From NCBI GenBank assembly GCA_036898135.1, contig CM072512.1:36907750-36971749 (forward strand): a stretch of DNA of 64,000 bases, read 5' to 3'. This stretch comes from Oncomelania hupensis (taxonomy: Eukaryota > Mollusca > Gastropoda > Littorinimorpha > Pomatiopsidae). Below, in pieces: positions 30,646 to 42,336 of the stretch. Position numbers and translations under genes: made by a program. Within the stretch, counting starts at the first letter, position 1, and the number at the start of each line of letters is the position of its first letter. The notes below the pieces were generated by a model, which did no database searches, had not been told where the DNA came from, and saw only the letters and a program-made list of their open reading frames with translations.

Positions 30646-33600
30646 CGTGTCGCATTAAGACTGGACTGGAGTTCTTACAGTAGGACTGACGTTCTTAAAG
30701 GTATGAGTAAAACTCTGAAGTAAGACTCAGTGGTAAATTAAAACAACTTGGGATCTGAAGTGGTGGACTAATGACTAAAACCCTTACATGTAAGGAAGGT
30801 AAGTTAAGACTGAAGGTCATAAGGATAGGGCTAACTTTTTGTTTTCTTAACAGGTGAGTGTTTACAGGTAAAGACTGAAATAGCAGAGCTGTAGGCCTAC
30901 CTCACGTATATGCATGCATAATGTGAGGGAAAATATTCGCAGCAGTCGATGTGCATCGAGTCGTGACCCGTATTATGTATGTCACTTTGTCATGGCTGAG
31001 TGACCCCGTGTGAAGCAGTGCAGTTTCCCAACCCTTCCACCCCGCCTCTTTGATCCAGCCACTTCAGCTTCCCCCCCCCCCCCGCCTTCCTTCCAGATCC
31101 TCCCCTACCACCCACCACCCCCCACCATTTCCCCATTTTCTTGCTACAGATCTCCCCACTCCCGCCACACACAGTCCGTACCTAATGTTCCTTGTTTTAT
31201 TCACGAGACAAGCAAACAAAGCATGGATAACGTAAAGGGCACACATAAGCAAAGCTTTCTTGTTAATGATGTTCAGTTTGTTAACTTGCCATTCTTTTAG
31301 ATATAGTTCTATATAAATATATGTGAAAAAGCACGAACTCTTGCTGTATTTTTTTCCTGTTCATTCCTTTACTTTTAAAATTTTCGCTTATTCCAGCTTC
31401 TTCAGAAAGAAAAAAATATTCCTTAGTTGGCAAAATGTGACAGAATTCTTAAAAGAATACACACATAAAGGATGGGTACAGCAATTGCTTCTAAAGACAA
31501 AATCCAAACACTATTTTGCTGAAACTGCATAAGGATTGCGAAATCCAAAATGAGTGGGTGTCTGTATTTTTTCAGAGTTATGCGTTTTTAACTCGAGTCA
31601 CTCTGTGTGATAAAAAAAAAAATGAGTAGGCGGCTTTTAAACTGTAGTCTCTAGTCAAACAGAAGAGGACTAGGGAATGGAGATATAGATCTTTGAGTTA
31701 AACTTATTTTTAAACAAACAACATAATAAAGCGTTACACAGAGTACCCAAAGGGAACATAGAAGTAAGTAAAGTGTAAATAAGTGTTAACTTTGAAGATC
31801 TTTTAAATTTAGTAGACATGAAAAAGTGTAGCTTCGACGCGATGACTTTCAGACACATACTATATCGTCAAGCATTATAGCATATCGTCAAGCAGTATCA
31901 GGTGTCAGGTATCTTTCTATTGTAGTCCTCATTAGCTCTTCGTCGACCGTGTCTAGGCTTTAAGTTCTTTCAAAGTTTTGTTAAACTGGCTTAATATGTG
32001 CAGCAAGATGACTTTGTAAAGACACTAATCGTGCAAGCACATTTTCACTACGATGCAACGATAATTTTCACCGCTATGTAACCGATATAGGATTATTTTT
32101 TTCGCAGTTATTTTTGCATCACGTACTTGAATCTACAACGATAGGTGTCTTTTGCAACTTCAAAGCTAACGAATAGTCGGATGTATTAATTTTTTTTTAA
32201 ACAGGATGTATCTCAAGATTAATCTTCCAATACTTGCCAGATAACTTCATTGTGGAGATCGCCATCGAGTCTCAAGGAGCGGAACAATTGTACACTAATG
32301 CTTTGAAGACATTACAGAAGAAGAAGAAAAAGAAGAAGAAGAAAAAGAAGAAGAAGAAGCGTGTTTAGTCTGTTCATCCAAGCATGGACCTCCATTATGC
32401 GCTTGCCTATCTGCATGATACAAAACGTGCTTGCCAAAAAAACCTAAAAAGCTAGATTAATTTAGTTAATTAATGCGAACAGTCTTACCGAAGCATAGTT
32501 GTAATTGATATTTATATGCTGATGTTAGCTAGAATGGATACACTGGTAACTGCACTCCATGAATGGACGGAAGGCTTAGATGGATTTGGCTGGAAGAAGT
32601 GGTGCCTTTAAGCATGTAGGTGTCCTACAGATTTTGCAAAGCGTTTGGCTTATTATTAGAAGAGGCCTTTTTTTTTTTTTAAAAAGTGTCTTTCAATTGT
32701 TGGGCCACAGGTCTAGAAGAATAGAATAATTTTTATAGTGGAAATAAATGATACAGGACCTTATAACATAGTTTCATATCAGTTACAACAAGAAAGCTTT
32801 GCTGCCGTAGTGCTGCGCTATCTAGCTAGGATGGGGAAGCCAGTTTTACCCCCCTTTCGTGTTGTTTTTTTTCTTTCTAAACCTAGTCTTTGGCACAAAA
32901 TGACTGGTGGATTGTGATGTTGTAATTATTGAATTAATGAATGATTACTTTACAGGTGTTGCTGCTATGCACTGTTAATACGATACAGTCGTTATGAAAT
33001 ATTGTAAATTAAGAACACGACAGCTGCAAAATCAGTTTGTTCCTTAAGTGCAATGAATCCGCAAAGCGGACCCACAGCATGCATACAACACAATTATTCA
33101 CGGGTTGTTTAAGAAACACTCACATCTATTGAATGGTCCTTTTGTGAAGGAACTCTCTTCCAGTTCCAGAGCATACCACTTTAACTGGGTTAAGCTCTTC
33201 GAAAAACTTCCGAAAGGTTCGTGGAAAGTGGCCGTGATTTTGACAAAAGCCGTGAGTTTCCCGTGCTGCTTTAGCTTAAAATTTAATAGGGTACAGAACT
33301 ACTCAAAGTACCGAACAATATGCTTATCAATGGCAGGTTTGCTAAGGTAGATGTAGCAGTAAGAAATGCAGTAGAAGTGGGTGGACAGTATCAGAGGTAC
33401 GGGAGGACTTTAAGCGCTAGAGTGAACGGGTATCCAGGTGGTGACCGACTCCCCATGGTATTATTGTAAGAGGATTGTAGGTCATTTGATAAGGCTAAAG
33501 GTCAAAATGTGTTGTATCAACAGATCTCCTGTAGCGTACCGAGCTGCGTAGTCAGTAATATTACAACTTGGTCAGTTTATAATTTGTAGTCTTGTAATTT

Positions 33601-33805
33601 GGTACACTTCTTATGCGCTTTAAAAGGGTAGATACACGTATTATATTCTTTAAGAGTGATGAATGATTGAAACTGATGAATGGACCAGCGAAGACGTAGT
33701 AGAAAAAGAAGAGTAAGAGGATGAGATACTTCAAAGACATTTTTATGTTAAAGTAAACATTTTTAGTCAGTGACTTTTCTTTTTCCTTTTCTTCTTCTTC
33801 TTAGA
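30646..33805. other. Intron sequence, nothing recognised
   Basis: Holds a C-rich stretch near 31067-31130, a (GAA)n-like tract at 32315-32358 and poly-T/poly-A runs. Short frames are unrecognisable. GTAAG.CTGA... phrases around 30660-30860 are loosely repetitive. Confidence 0.45.
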
Positions 33806-33846
33806 TGGTTATGCTCGTCTGCCGTATCGCCAATGGTCGGTGTGCC
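33806..33846 (+). mobile_element. SINE S1 3'-end fragment
   Basis: GATGGTTATGCTCGTCTGCC, then GTATCGCCAATGG.CGGTGT matches the 3' part of family S1. The rest of the element is absent. Confidence 0.55.
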
Positions 33847-34343
33847 CGACAAATTACAATAGTTCGTTCATTATTTTCTTCGTAACAGCATGGTCCTTGT
33901 TAAGGCTGTCTACCGGGAGATCTATATTTCGCTTTATAATGAAGACTGGCGACTGGCGGTTGAATGCTGTATAATTATATGATAATTATGAGTACGGTAC
34001 AAAAACCACATTGTCTGCTTCTATCCTCTATCATCTATTATGCATACAATGCTTGAATATATCTCTAGCTTCACACTGGCTATCAACAGACCCAGCCAAG
34101 CGCCGTCCGTATCTCCTTTGATTAGGGCTGATGCAGATATTGTTTTTTGAAGAACTTCTTCTTCTCCTTGTTCTCCTCCTCCTCCTTCTTCTTCCAAAAA
34201 TTTTATCACTTATTTAACAGCGTTTCCCATTACGCACATATGTGCGTAATTCACGCATAAAAATCGGAAGATGACGCAAAGATTTTGATTAAGAGGGTCC
34301 CACGGACGCACACGTTGTTGCGCCCAGCGAAAGTGTCGTACCC

Positions 34344-35407
34344 AGAGCTGCCAACCACTACGGAATTTCCGTAGTTTACTCCGGAAATGAATACGCGGCT
34401 ACGGAGCTACGCAAATCGAAAATTTACTACGGAAAGTCAATTTTCGACGATAGTATTACAGTTTTAACGAGTTTTATTGAGCGCCTGTGCCTCCCGTAGC
34501 ACCTCAAGGTCACGGTCATTCGGTTTACGTGCACGGAGTAATAGATCACGCTCCCAGTGCATGTTAGGAAATTCGACCAATCACCGTGAAGTGGTTTTGC
34601 AAACGGCCAATCGCTGCACAAAACCTCGACCTTTCTGTGACACTTTCGTTTCCGGGTCACTTTCTACACTGCGAGAAGAAAAGTTTGTGTGCGGCTTAGT
34701 TTGAATCCGTGATGCCAAAAAGAAAGAAAACTAGCGATGAAAGCCCAGAAAAAAAGAAGAGGACAGCAAATCAAGAGTACAGGAAAGAGTATTCTGAAAA
34801 ATTTCCGTGCATCACTGCGTCATCGAGATCAAAACACAGCGTGTATTGTACAGCGTGCTTGGCAGATTTTAGCATACAACATGGCGGCTTCCACGATGTG
34901 ACGCGACACGTGAATGGCAATCGTCACAAAAGTCGTTGCCCTGATCCAGAAAAGTTAGTCCCTGTTCAGTCGGTAGCCACCTTCTTCCAGCCCGATATGG
35001 ATCTCTCAATAATTCGTGCGGAAACACTCTTCACGACCTTCGTTGCAGAGCACAATTTGCCTGCGTCGGTAGCAGATCACTTCAGTAAGTTAGTGAAGGC
35101 AATGTTCCCGGACTCCCAAGTTGCCAAGAGCTTTGCATGTGAAAGTGCAAGGCTGCCACCAGATTGGGCCTTGCTAAAGACTAGACATGTTCCCAGAGAG
35201 AGAATAGAGCAAGTTCAGTAAATGTGGAGTATTGTATGAAGTGTGTCATCTTTCCTTGCAACTGTGCTTGTTTAGTAGTGTGTGTGTATATGCATGTCTT
35301 CGTTAAAAAAAAAAAAAAGCGAGGACGTATGGCTACTGAAAATGTCATAAAACTACTGAAATTCAGAATTTTTGCTACTGAAAACTTTTTTGGGGGTTGG
35401 CAGCTCT
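34344..35407 (+). mobile_element. hAT-like transposon, internally deleted (1064 bp)
   Basis: A 13-bp perfect terminal inverted repeat AGAGCTGCCAACC (34344-34356, complement at 35395-35407). The flanks TCGTACCC and GCGTACCC match at 7 of 8 positions, as expected for the 8-bp hAT duplication. CTAC(G/T)GAAA-like motifs recur near both ends in the same orientation and may be transposase-binding subterminal repeats. It carries one ORF, the N-terminus of a transposase, and lacks the catalytic core. It is a non-autonomous derivative. Confidence 0.75.
34712..35221 (+). pseudogene. hAT-like transposase, N-terminal fragment
   Basis: 169 codons from the ATG at 34712; an open GTG codon lies just before it. 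The N-terminus is lysine-rich and nuclear-localisation-like (PKRKK and KKKR). A probable zinc finger follows: C46-x2-C49, then H66-x5-H72. The segment ending VADHFSKLVKAMFPDSQVAK resembles the conserved block after the finger in animal hAT/ZNF862-like transposases, where an AEHNLP..HF phrase also occurs. The frame stops about 25 residues later. The DDE catalytic region and the C-terminal dimerisation domain are missing. It could still make a DNA-binding protein that interferes with a full transposase, but that is speculation. Confidence 0.7.
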
Positions 35408-35431
35408 GCGTACCCCCACGTTATCCCAGTG

Positions 35432-35438
35432 GACGTCG

Positions 35439-35499
<61 letters not shown>
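35432..35499. repeat. (CA)n microsatellite
   Basis: A CA run of about 60 bases inside the right arm of the outer MITE. Confidence 0.9.
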
Positions 35500-35500
<1 letters not shown>

Positions 35501-36065
35501 GGCATAGAGTTCTTGTGCTGTTTATTGACTGGTCAGCTGATATTGCACTATAAGACATTGTATAAGCACTACACTTTATCTTATTGACTTTAGTCACATT
35601 TGTATGCACACATGGAAGGGACCCTCAGAATTTTTAAAAGGACCCTCAAAATTTTCAACAGAGGGTCCCTTGGACCCCTTGATTTGAAGCTTGTGGGAAA
35701 CACTGTTTAAGTATTCGTAAGCGCTGTCTCTAGTAATCTATTAAACTCGTCGTCCTCGTCCGCCTCCTCCTCCTCCACCAACGGGTTCTCTTGACTTGTT
35801 CTTTTCCTCATTCCACCGGGTATATAGAAGCACAGAGACTTGATGAACATTCACTCAGTCTGCCAGCAAACGTACACTTTGAACCTAACTCTGGTACACG
35901 CAATCTTGTGTTTTTCGTCTTATATATTGCTTGGCCGCGTTAAGGACAAGATTGAAACTATAATAATCCATGACACTCAGTACTATAGTCTAGTATCCTT
36001 CGAGCTCAGAGTAAAGGGTCAGCCTCAATCTAGCAGACCTTAGCCGACCGACCGAGTTGCGTGGA

Positions 36066-36276
36066 ATGAACATTGAGGTTTTACGTCTACACCACCATTG
36101 GCGATATAGCAGACGGGGATAACCATCCCAGGGAAAGAGGGGCAGGGAACTGAATCAACACTGAACCACCAAATCAATCATACTGCTAAAATGGACAGTG
36201 AAAATGGGCCACATTTTATATCGCCCACCACGGGATTCGAACCTTGGTCATCTGGTTCGGCCAGGCGAACGCTGTG
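36066..36276 (-). mobile_element. tRNA-derived SINE (family S1), minus strand
   Basis: Reverse complement of the S1 body, with B-box GGTTCGAATCCC at 36230-36241, CCACTGTCC-like and GGGATGGTTATCCCCGTCTG segments, and the AACCTCAATGTTCAT tail at the left end. The first part of the tRNA-like head is missing or decayed. Confidence 0.8.
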
Positions 36277-37811
36277 GAACCTTCTGACATCCTTTTTTGT
36301 GGGTTACTGTCGTCTCGGCTTTCTTGTCCGCTTTGGTCAAGATGGGGCCAATGAAACTAAACAGACGTTTTCCTAGTTACGCTGTAATTTCCCAGTTTTA
36401 AGCCAGGTGCATGAAGATTCGTCTGGCCCTTAAAGAGATAAAACAGGTAGGGCGGAGTTGGGTTGGGTATTTCCAGGTGGAGAGTAACTTGGGGTTTCGG
36501 GTGGGCTCAGATGAATGGTACCTTTGGAGGTGCTTGAGAGTGAGATAAATCCGGATGGGGGGCAGAGGGGGGGGGAGGGAGTGAGAGAGTTGAGTCCGGG
36601 GAATATAGAGTAAGGTTACCTGAATGTACAGGTTAAGGCTTGGAGGCATTTTCCCCCCACATATCTTTGAAGTCCGATGAGGGAATGCAAAAAAACAACA
36701 ACAGGTGTGCAATGCAGGTAAGTTGGAGAGTACCTGCAAGGTACTGGGTAGGGAGGGGAGATAGATTGTAGAAAACTTATTCCCACAGGTGGTTGAAGTA
36801 TGTTGAGGAAGTATAGAAACAGGGAAGCGTCACAAGCAGGGTAGATGATACCCCGAGTAGTACCAGGTGGTGGCTGAGGCGGAGTACCTGGGGTTATTCT
36901 AGAAGCATTATCCCAACAGGTGGTCGATGTACAAGGTGAGGTAGTGTTTGGTAATAGTGGATCAGCTAGTTAGCACAGGGAGGGTTTGAATAGGATTACA
37001 GAGGGGTATTTGAATACAGTATAGTGCCTACCTGAGCCTGTGCATGTCATCAAAAGATTGGCTGGATGACTCGAGTTTCTCACAGTCAATCCCTGCCCAA
37101 CAATATTTACAATGGCAGAGGAGAACATAACGTAGGACAGTTTTCTATGAGATTTTATACATAACGAAGTCCCTCAATGCGCCCATTCATACTCAGTGGA
37201 GCAAGTTGGTTTAGAAAATTTATTCATACTGTGCGTTCTTTAAAAAAAATGCTAGTTCATTAGATTCCCACCCTCAGAAACAAACTGACCACATGAAACC
37301 CACTATCTACTCTCCCTCTTTTTCCTTCTAATAATGAACTATTGAAGGGGAGAAGTGCAATATTACCCAGCACTATAAAATATAAATAAAGGATATAAAA
37401 TGCAGTCTTGAACCTGAATCTTTCCCCTTCCCCCTTCTTTGTATGTGTGCTTCAAAAACAAACTCCGCCGCCCCCATCTCCACCCCCCACCAAAAAAAAG
37501 AAAAAAAAAAGAGAGAGAAAGGTGCCCAGAAGCGGTGCTGAAGATTCTTTTGAACAGCTTCGTTCCGATCTTTTGTACTTCACTATTGATAGTGAGGTGT
37601 GTTTTAGGTAATGGGTTAAATAATATTATTTTATTTTTGTGTGCCGTCCTACTCCGTCTTCCACAGTCTAATCAATTTCGGAACTGTTCGAATTTTCTAG
37701 TTTATAACCTGGAAAGAGATACAAGACCTAACGCTGGCTCCCGTGTTTTGATGAATGGTTCGATTTGGGAGGGGGTGGGGGGGGGAGAGAAGGTTGTGAA
37801 TGGAATGTATG
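36277..37811. other. Intron sequence, nothing recognised
   Basis: G-rich on the + strand at about 36430-36980, with loosely repeated CAGGTGG-like phrases. Poly-A/GA runs occur near 37490-37525. No supported gene. Confidence 0.45.
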
Positions 37812-37860
37812 ATTAATGGGATATATATCTATATAGATATATATCCCGACCATTAATTGC
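37812..37860. repeat. AT-rich palindrome
   Basis: A 30-base perfect palindrome (37818-37847; arms GGGATATATATCTAT and its complement). ATTAATGG / CCATTAAT extends the symmetry outside, with a short offset. It could form a hairpin or cruciform. GGGATATATATAGATATAG recurs at 37923. Confidence 0.85.
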
Positions 37861-38444
37861 ACAATCAATTCACACACACCCAATTCGAACAATTTTAAAT
37901 ATCCAAAGAAAAGGCGAAGCACGGGATATATATAGATATAGAATGTACACCTACATACAGTGCAATGCATGTAAACATTTCCCTTCGATTTATTCATTAT
38001 GGAACTAGTTTGAGGCGGCAGTCACTTTGTCCCTACCAGCAAAATAAGAGGGAAGATAAAGAAGGTGTTAGTTGAGGTGCGTTGGTGAGGAGGGCAGATC
38101 AGGGGGGTCCGATGAAGGGTGTGTGGGTGGATTCGAGCAGAATGGGGAGAGTGGTTAATGAAGGGTATGAGGGGGGGGGGGGGTGTTTAAAAAAAACAGA
38201 AAAAAAGAAGAGGGGGTTGTTTGCTCACAAAACCGCACATTTCAGTTTGGGTTTGAGGTATATAGGTACTTAATGGATCCTGTGTTACAGTGTCAAACAG
38301 CTTAGCTAAGAATGGCTGATGTAGGCTCTTAACATACCCACGCAGACAAGCAGGCACACATGTGTGCACGTGCACGCACAGAGGCACGCACATACACACA
38401 CACATCCGCGCGAATACACAGATAGATGGAGAGAGAGATGGCGC

Positions 38445-38505
<61 letters not shown>

Positions 38506-40034
38506 GAGAGAGGCACCATGTCGATTACTAATCGCATTGTCCCTTGATTACGTTTTAACCTTTTCCTAGAACACCTAAAGTATAGAACTTTCTCAAAAAG
38601 AATGACATAAATTTTTTTTAAATCCCCCGCCTTTCCTTAATATATATCATATTTAAATTCCTATTGAGCGTCCATCCCTTTTTTTTCTCTCTTTATAAAA
38701 TCGGCTTCGCCATTTCGTATTGGTGAAAAGGCCTTTAGAAATGCGATCGGCCACTTTAAAACTGGGAAAGGTGGAGCATAATTATATGACTTGAATGTAA
38801 ATGTCAATTAAAGTGTTCCTATTCAGGTGCATAAAAGTGTGCAATTTTTATTGATTCATTATTTTTTTTATCGTCGGAGATTTTTGTTGTTTTTTTCGTG
38901 CAGAAAAATGTAGTGCGGGAGATTTTGGCCTAAAGCAAGATTTTGAAATTATTTTTGTTAAAGTAACCAAACATCTTTTTGGTAGCGTTTATCGTGTTCG
39001 TTTTCTCTCTGAAAACATTATATTCTAATTCTGTATCTATGCGTGCGTGCGTGCGTGTGTTTAAGTACCTTTTTGTCTTACATGCAGTGATCATTATTTT
39101 TTGTTTTCTTTAGCTTGTTAGTTTTATAATATTAGAGCCCTAATTTTATTTTATTTTAAAATTTAATAGCTTTTGTTTTAATGCTTTGGAATAATATTGA
39201 CTTTTTGAGCTATTGCGAAATGGAATGGTATGTATCTCTTTTAATATCTTTTTTAAAGAGTCATAATTGTTAACTGGTGCATTGAAATAGAAATTAAGGG
39301 GAAATTTCCGTCCAGCATTATTCTTTCAACCTTTGAAAGAGATTTCCTGAATGTTTAATAGAAAGAGTTTGAATGGTATAATAGTTTACTTTTAAAGGTA
39401 GGCTTAGTTTTTTTCATCACAGAGTTGTAATAAGAAATGAACGTTGCGTTTCACCAGGTTTCCCAACTTGAAAGCAATTTTCGAAGAAAAAAAAAAGAAA
39501 AAAGTAAAGTCGTTTTGAGTTTTTGGTATTTATGATCAAAGCGACTCAGGAAGTGAAGCTTTGGTATTACGGAGGAACCTCAGTCATTCGGATGTTGTTT
39601 GGATTAAAGCCAAGAGGAGATCTGTTGCCAAACCAACCAGCACAACCAACCATCCAACGATCAAGCAGTCTAAACTCGCACAAGCATACAAGTTAGCAGA
39701 GTGTTCTTATGAGTTTAGTAGTTTCGTTGAGCACCAATTTCCATTAGAACACGCTCAGAGAGCAGAGAGGACTTGGCATTCGCTGTATGTCTGTCTTGAG
39801 GCACACAGCGTATCTGAACCTAGTTAAACGAAGTCTTTTTTCCCCCTCTCTTCAGCACACAGCGTAACTGATACTCGTTGAGTACCTCTCGCAAGTGTAG
39901 AGGCGAACGTGAGCCTCGGCTAGTCTCAGCTACGCAGTGTGCTTTTTGGTTTTTTTTGAGAGAAAGTGGACGGCTTCGTGAAGTCTCAACTACGCTGTAT
40001 GGTCTCGGCGTGAATATTAGGTAGTGCGTGAAGT
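37861..40034. other. Intron sequence with microsatellites
   Basis: A G-run near 38170, a CA-rich stretch at 38380-38405 and a (GA)n-(CAGA)n-(GA)n tract at 38438-38512. The frame at 39561-39827 has no recognisable domain. Related AGCACACAGCGTA/T phrases occur near 39802 and 39854. Confidence 0.45.
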
Positions 40035-40044
40035 AAGGAGGGGT

Positions 40045-40284
40045 CAGCGCCTTTCTCCACCGCCCTAGCTCAATTGGTAGAGCGTTCGGCTGGCACACCG
40101 ATGACCCAGGTTCGAATCCCGTGGTGGGCGATATAAAATGTGGCCATATTCACTGTCCATTTTAGCAGTATGATTGCTTTGGTGGTTCAGTGTTGATTCA
40201 GGTCCCTACCCCTCTTACCCTGGGATGGTTATCCCCGTCTGCCATATCGTCAAGGGTGGGTGTAGACGTTAAACCTCAATGTTC
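40045..40284 (+). mobile_element. tRNA-derived SINE (family S1), complete copy
   Basis: 240 bp bounded by the 10-bp duplication AAGGAGGGGT (40035-40044 and 40285-40294). A-box TAGCTCAATTGGTAGAG (40066-40082) and B-box GGTTCGAATCCC (40109-40120) mark the RNA polymerase III promoter. The rest of the head folds plausibly as a tRNA. The body contains CAGTGTTGATTCAGG and GGGATGGTTATCCCCGTCTG and ends GACGTTAAACCTCAATGTTC. It is the best-preserved member of the family in this window (others at 26714, 36066, and a fragment at 33806). Confidence 0.9.
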
Positions 40285-40369
40285 AAGGAGGGGTGAGTGA
40301 TGTGGTGGAGAGGAAGGACGGACTAGGGGAAACTGTGGACAGATAATCATGAAAGTGTACAAGCAGGCA

Positions 40370-40372
<3 letters not shown>

Positions 40373-40406
<34 letters not shown>

Positions 40407-40452
40407 GGGAGAGAGAGAGAGAGAGAGGAGGGGAGAGAGAGAAAGGGGAGAG
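40373..40452. repeat. (GA)n microsatellite
   Basis: GA repeats with AGGGG-type interruptions. A 26-base T run follows at about 40589. Confidence 0.9.
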
Positions 40453-40583
40453 TCGAGAAACCCGAAACTGGACCTTAGTACTCATTCGCCCACGCACGTT
40501 AAACAAGACCTGACTGGAGTGACCCTCGTAAAGTCTTGCAAGAAGTACCAGTTGTTTGTTCAACATTACGCTGCGGTATTCTA

Positions 40584-40614
<31 letters not shown>

Positions 40615-40918
40615 GGCTCTGTTGGCATACAGCATACTTCAGCAGTATTGTGCCCTGGTATCCAGCCAGTACTATCATTAATCAGTACTTTGGTATACTA
40701 ACAATGCATACTTCAGCATTACTATACCGTGTGAGCTACCCTCTCTACCTTTAAGATGCAGACCATGACTGCTGTACCTGAAAACACGCCGTCAGCGATT
40801 ATTATTTTTTTCACTTTTTCTCTGGAAATGTCTGTGACAATGGAGGTCTCAAGAACAAGCGAGAAGGAATAACGACAAGAAAGACGAGAAAAACCAGAAG
40901 GAAAAGATGAAAGGAAAG

Positions 40919-41003
40919 AAAGTCAATACAACGAAGAAGCGAGCAGAGAGAGAAAGAGAGAGAGAGAGACAGAGACAGAGAGAGAGAGAGACAGAGAGAG
41001 AGA
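40919..41003. repeat. Degenerate (GA)n tract
   Basis: GAGA runs with ACAGA interruptions within a purine-rich stretch (about 40850-41100). Confidence 0.8.
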
Positions 41004-41148
41004 TATGAAAGCCAGTAGGGAAGGAAGAGGGGGAAGAAAAAGACAACTGAGAAAAGAAGAACAGATCACAGAAAACAAGAGCGGAAAGAGAAGCAATTAG
41101 AGAGGGAATAGAATGGCTGAAACATTATTTTGTTTTATAAGCGCGTGT

Positions 41149-41326
41149 CGAGAAGGTAGAAGAAGAGGGAGACCGAAAAAGAGGTGGGAGGACAACATTC
41201 GAGAATGGACTGGCTTGACACTGAGCGAAACAATCAGGGTTGCTGAGGACAGAGAAAGATGGAGTATGCTAGTTAAACGATCATCTGTGGTGCCCCAACG
41301 ACCTCAGAGTTACGGGATAGGATAGG
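41149..41326 (+). mobile_element. 5'-truncated RTE LINE copy with target duplication
   Basis: 178 bp, bounded by the 10-bp duplication AAGCGCGTGT (41139-41148 and 41327-41336). It carries the final RTE coding segment in frame (RRRGRPKKRWEDNIREWTG and following residues) and ends in GGGATAGGATAGG. It is closely similar to the full-length RTE, and its frame is still open, which suggests a fairly recent insertion. Confidence 0.9.
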
Positions 41327-41589
41327 AAGCGCGTGTATGTTTTGAAAGACATGGTTGCCTTTTCTATATATTCCAGCATCTTAGTTGTTCCCCTTCACCT
41401 TGCTGCTCCAGCCTCGAATCCTCATTCTTTAGTAGGCATGCCTGCCGCGCGTTCCTATTTGGAATAATGATGTGTTCTTGTTTTCAGTACTCGGTTTTGT
41501 GCATTCGCCCGTGCTGATAAGCATGTCATGTCTGGCTTTCCCCCGAGACATATTTAAGGCTTATACTATGTGTACAGCGCTAATGTTAT

Positions 41590-41675
<86 letters not shown>
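41590..41675. repeat. (GATA)n microsatellite
   Basis: About 21 GATA units directly adjoining the tail end of the minus-strand R1 element. Confidence 0.95.
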
Positions 41676-42247
41676 TACATTACATTATATGATTATTGCT
41701 TTAGGTCCAGCGGACTCTTCCGAGCCAAATCAGGACCGGACAACCCCTGATTCGCATAAAAGATCTGATGAAACAACCCTAGTGGTAAATCTGAAAGCTC
41801 TCCACTAGTCAGTCACTTTACAATAAAGACATCCCACGCAGGGGACGCTGAGGCTGTACTCTAATTTATCGAACCCCCGTTTACAAAAACAAACTAGAAT
41901 ACAAACATCATTATAAATTAACAACAAAACACATACATATGAAATGCCTACATTACTAAATAATAGCATCATAGGAAGCTCTAGTGACCACCTGGCAGAA
42001 AGCGTCCAATATTCCCAAGCTGATCCAACAGACCTCATACACAAATAAGGAGTCTCGCCCCGGAAGAGTTTTCAAGGGAAAAAAAGGTAGATGACGGGTC
42101 TAGCGAAGAAGAAGATAGTATAGCAGATTGATAGGAAAGAGCAGGAATGAGAAAGAGCAAATGAGAAAGACAGCGACAGTGGGAATTTAAAGCACTAAAT
42201 TTCCAGAAAGTGGGGATACTATTTATACTGAAACCACCGGCACCCTA
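41676..42247 (-). mobile_element. Family R1 retroposon, minus strand
   Basis: Reverse complement of 7240-7800, including CCCCGTTAGGGTGCCGG, AGTATAAATAGTATCCCC, GGAAATTTAGTGCTTTAAAT and the 3' end CTGGACCTAAAGCAATAATC with an (ATGTA)n tail. About 120 bases of the 5' end, including the hairpin present in the complete copy, are missing and replaced by a (GA)n tract. Confidence 0.8.
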
Positions 42248-42248
42248 A

Positions 42249-42255
42249 CGGGGAG

Positions 42256-42326
<71 letters not shown>

Positions 42327-42336
42327 TGTGTGTGTA
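42249..42336. repeat. (GA)n-(GT)n microsatellite
   Basis: A GA run ending in a short GT run, at the 5' edge of the R1 copy. Confidence 0.95.

Larger units (their letters stand above)
34218..35705. mobile_element. ~416-bp hAT-like MITE interrupted by a second element
   Basis: The ends CAGCGTTTCCCA (34218-34229) and TGGGAAACACTG (35694-35705) form a 12-bp terminal inverted repeat with one mismatch. They are of the CAGTGTTTCCCA type common in hAT elements. Just inside both ends lie GAGGGTCCC-type subterminal motifs. Both flanks carry TTTAA; an 8-bp duplication expected for hAT is not clear. The interior is split by the element at 34344-35407. Without that element the MITE would be about 416 bp and has no coding capacity. 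Confidence 0.65.

Noticed and set aside
40059..40130. tRNA gene on the + strand
   Set aside because: The tRNA-like head is part of a 240-bp unit with a target duplication and has relatives with the same body, so it is a SINE.
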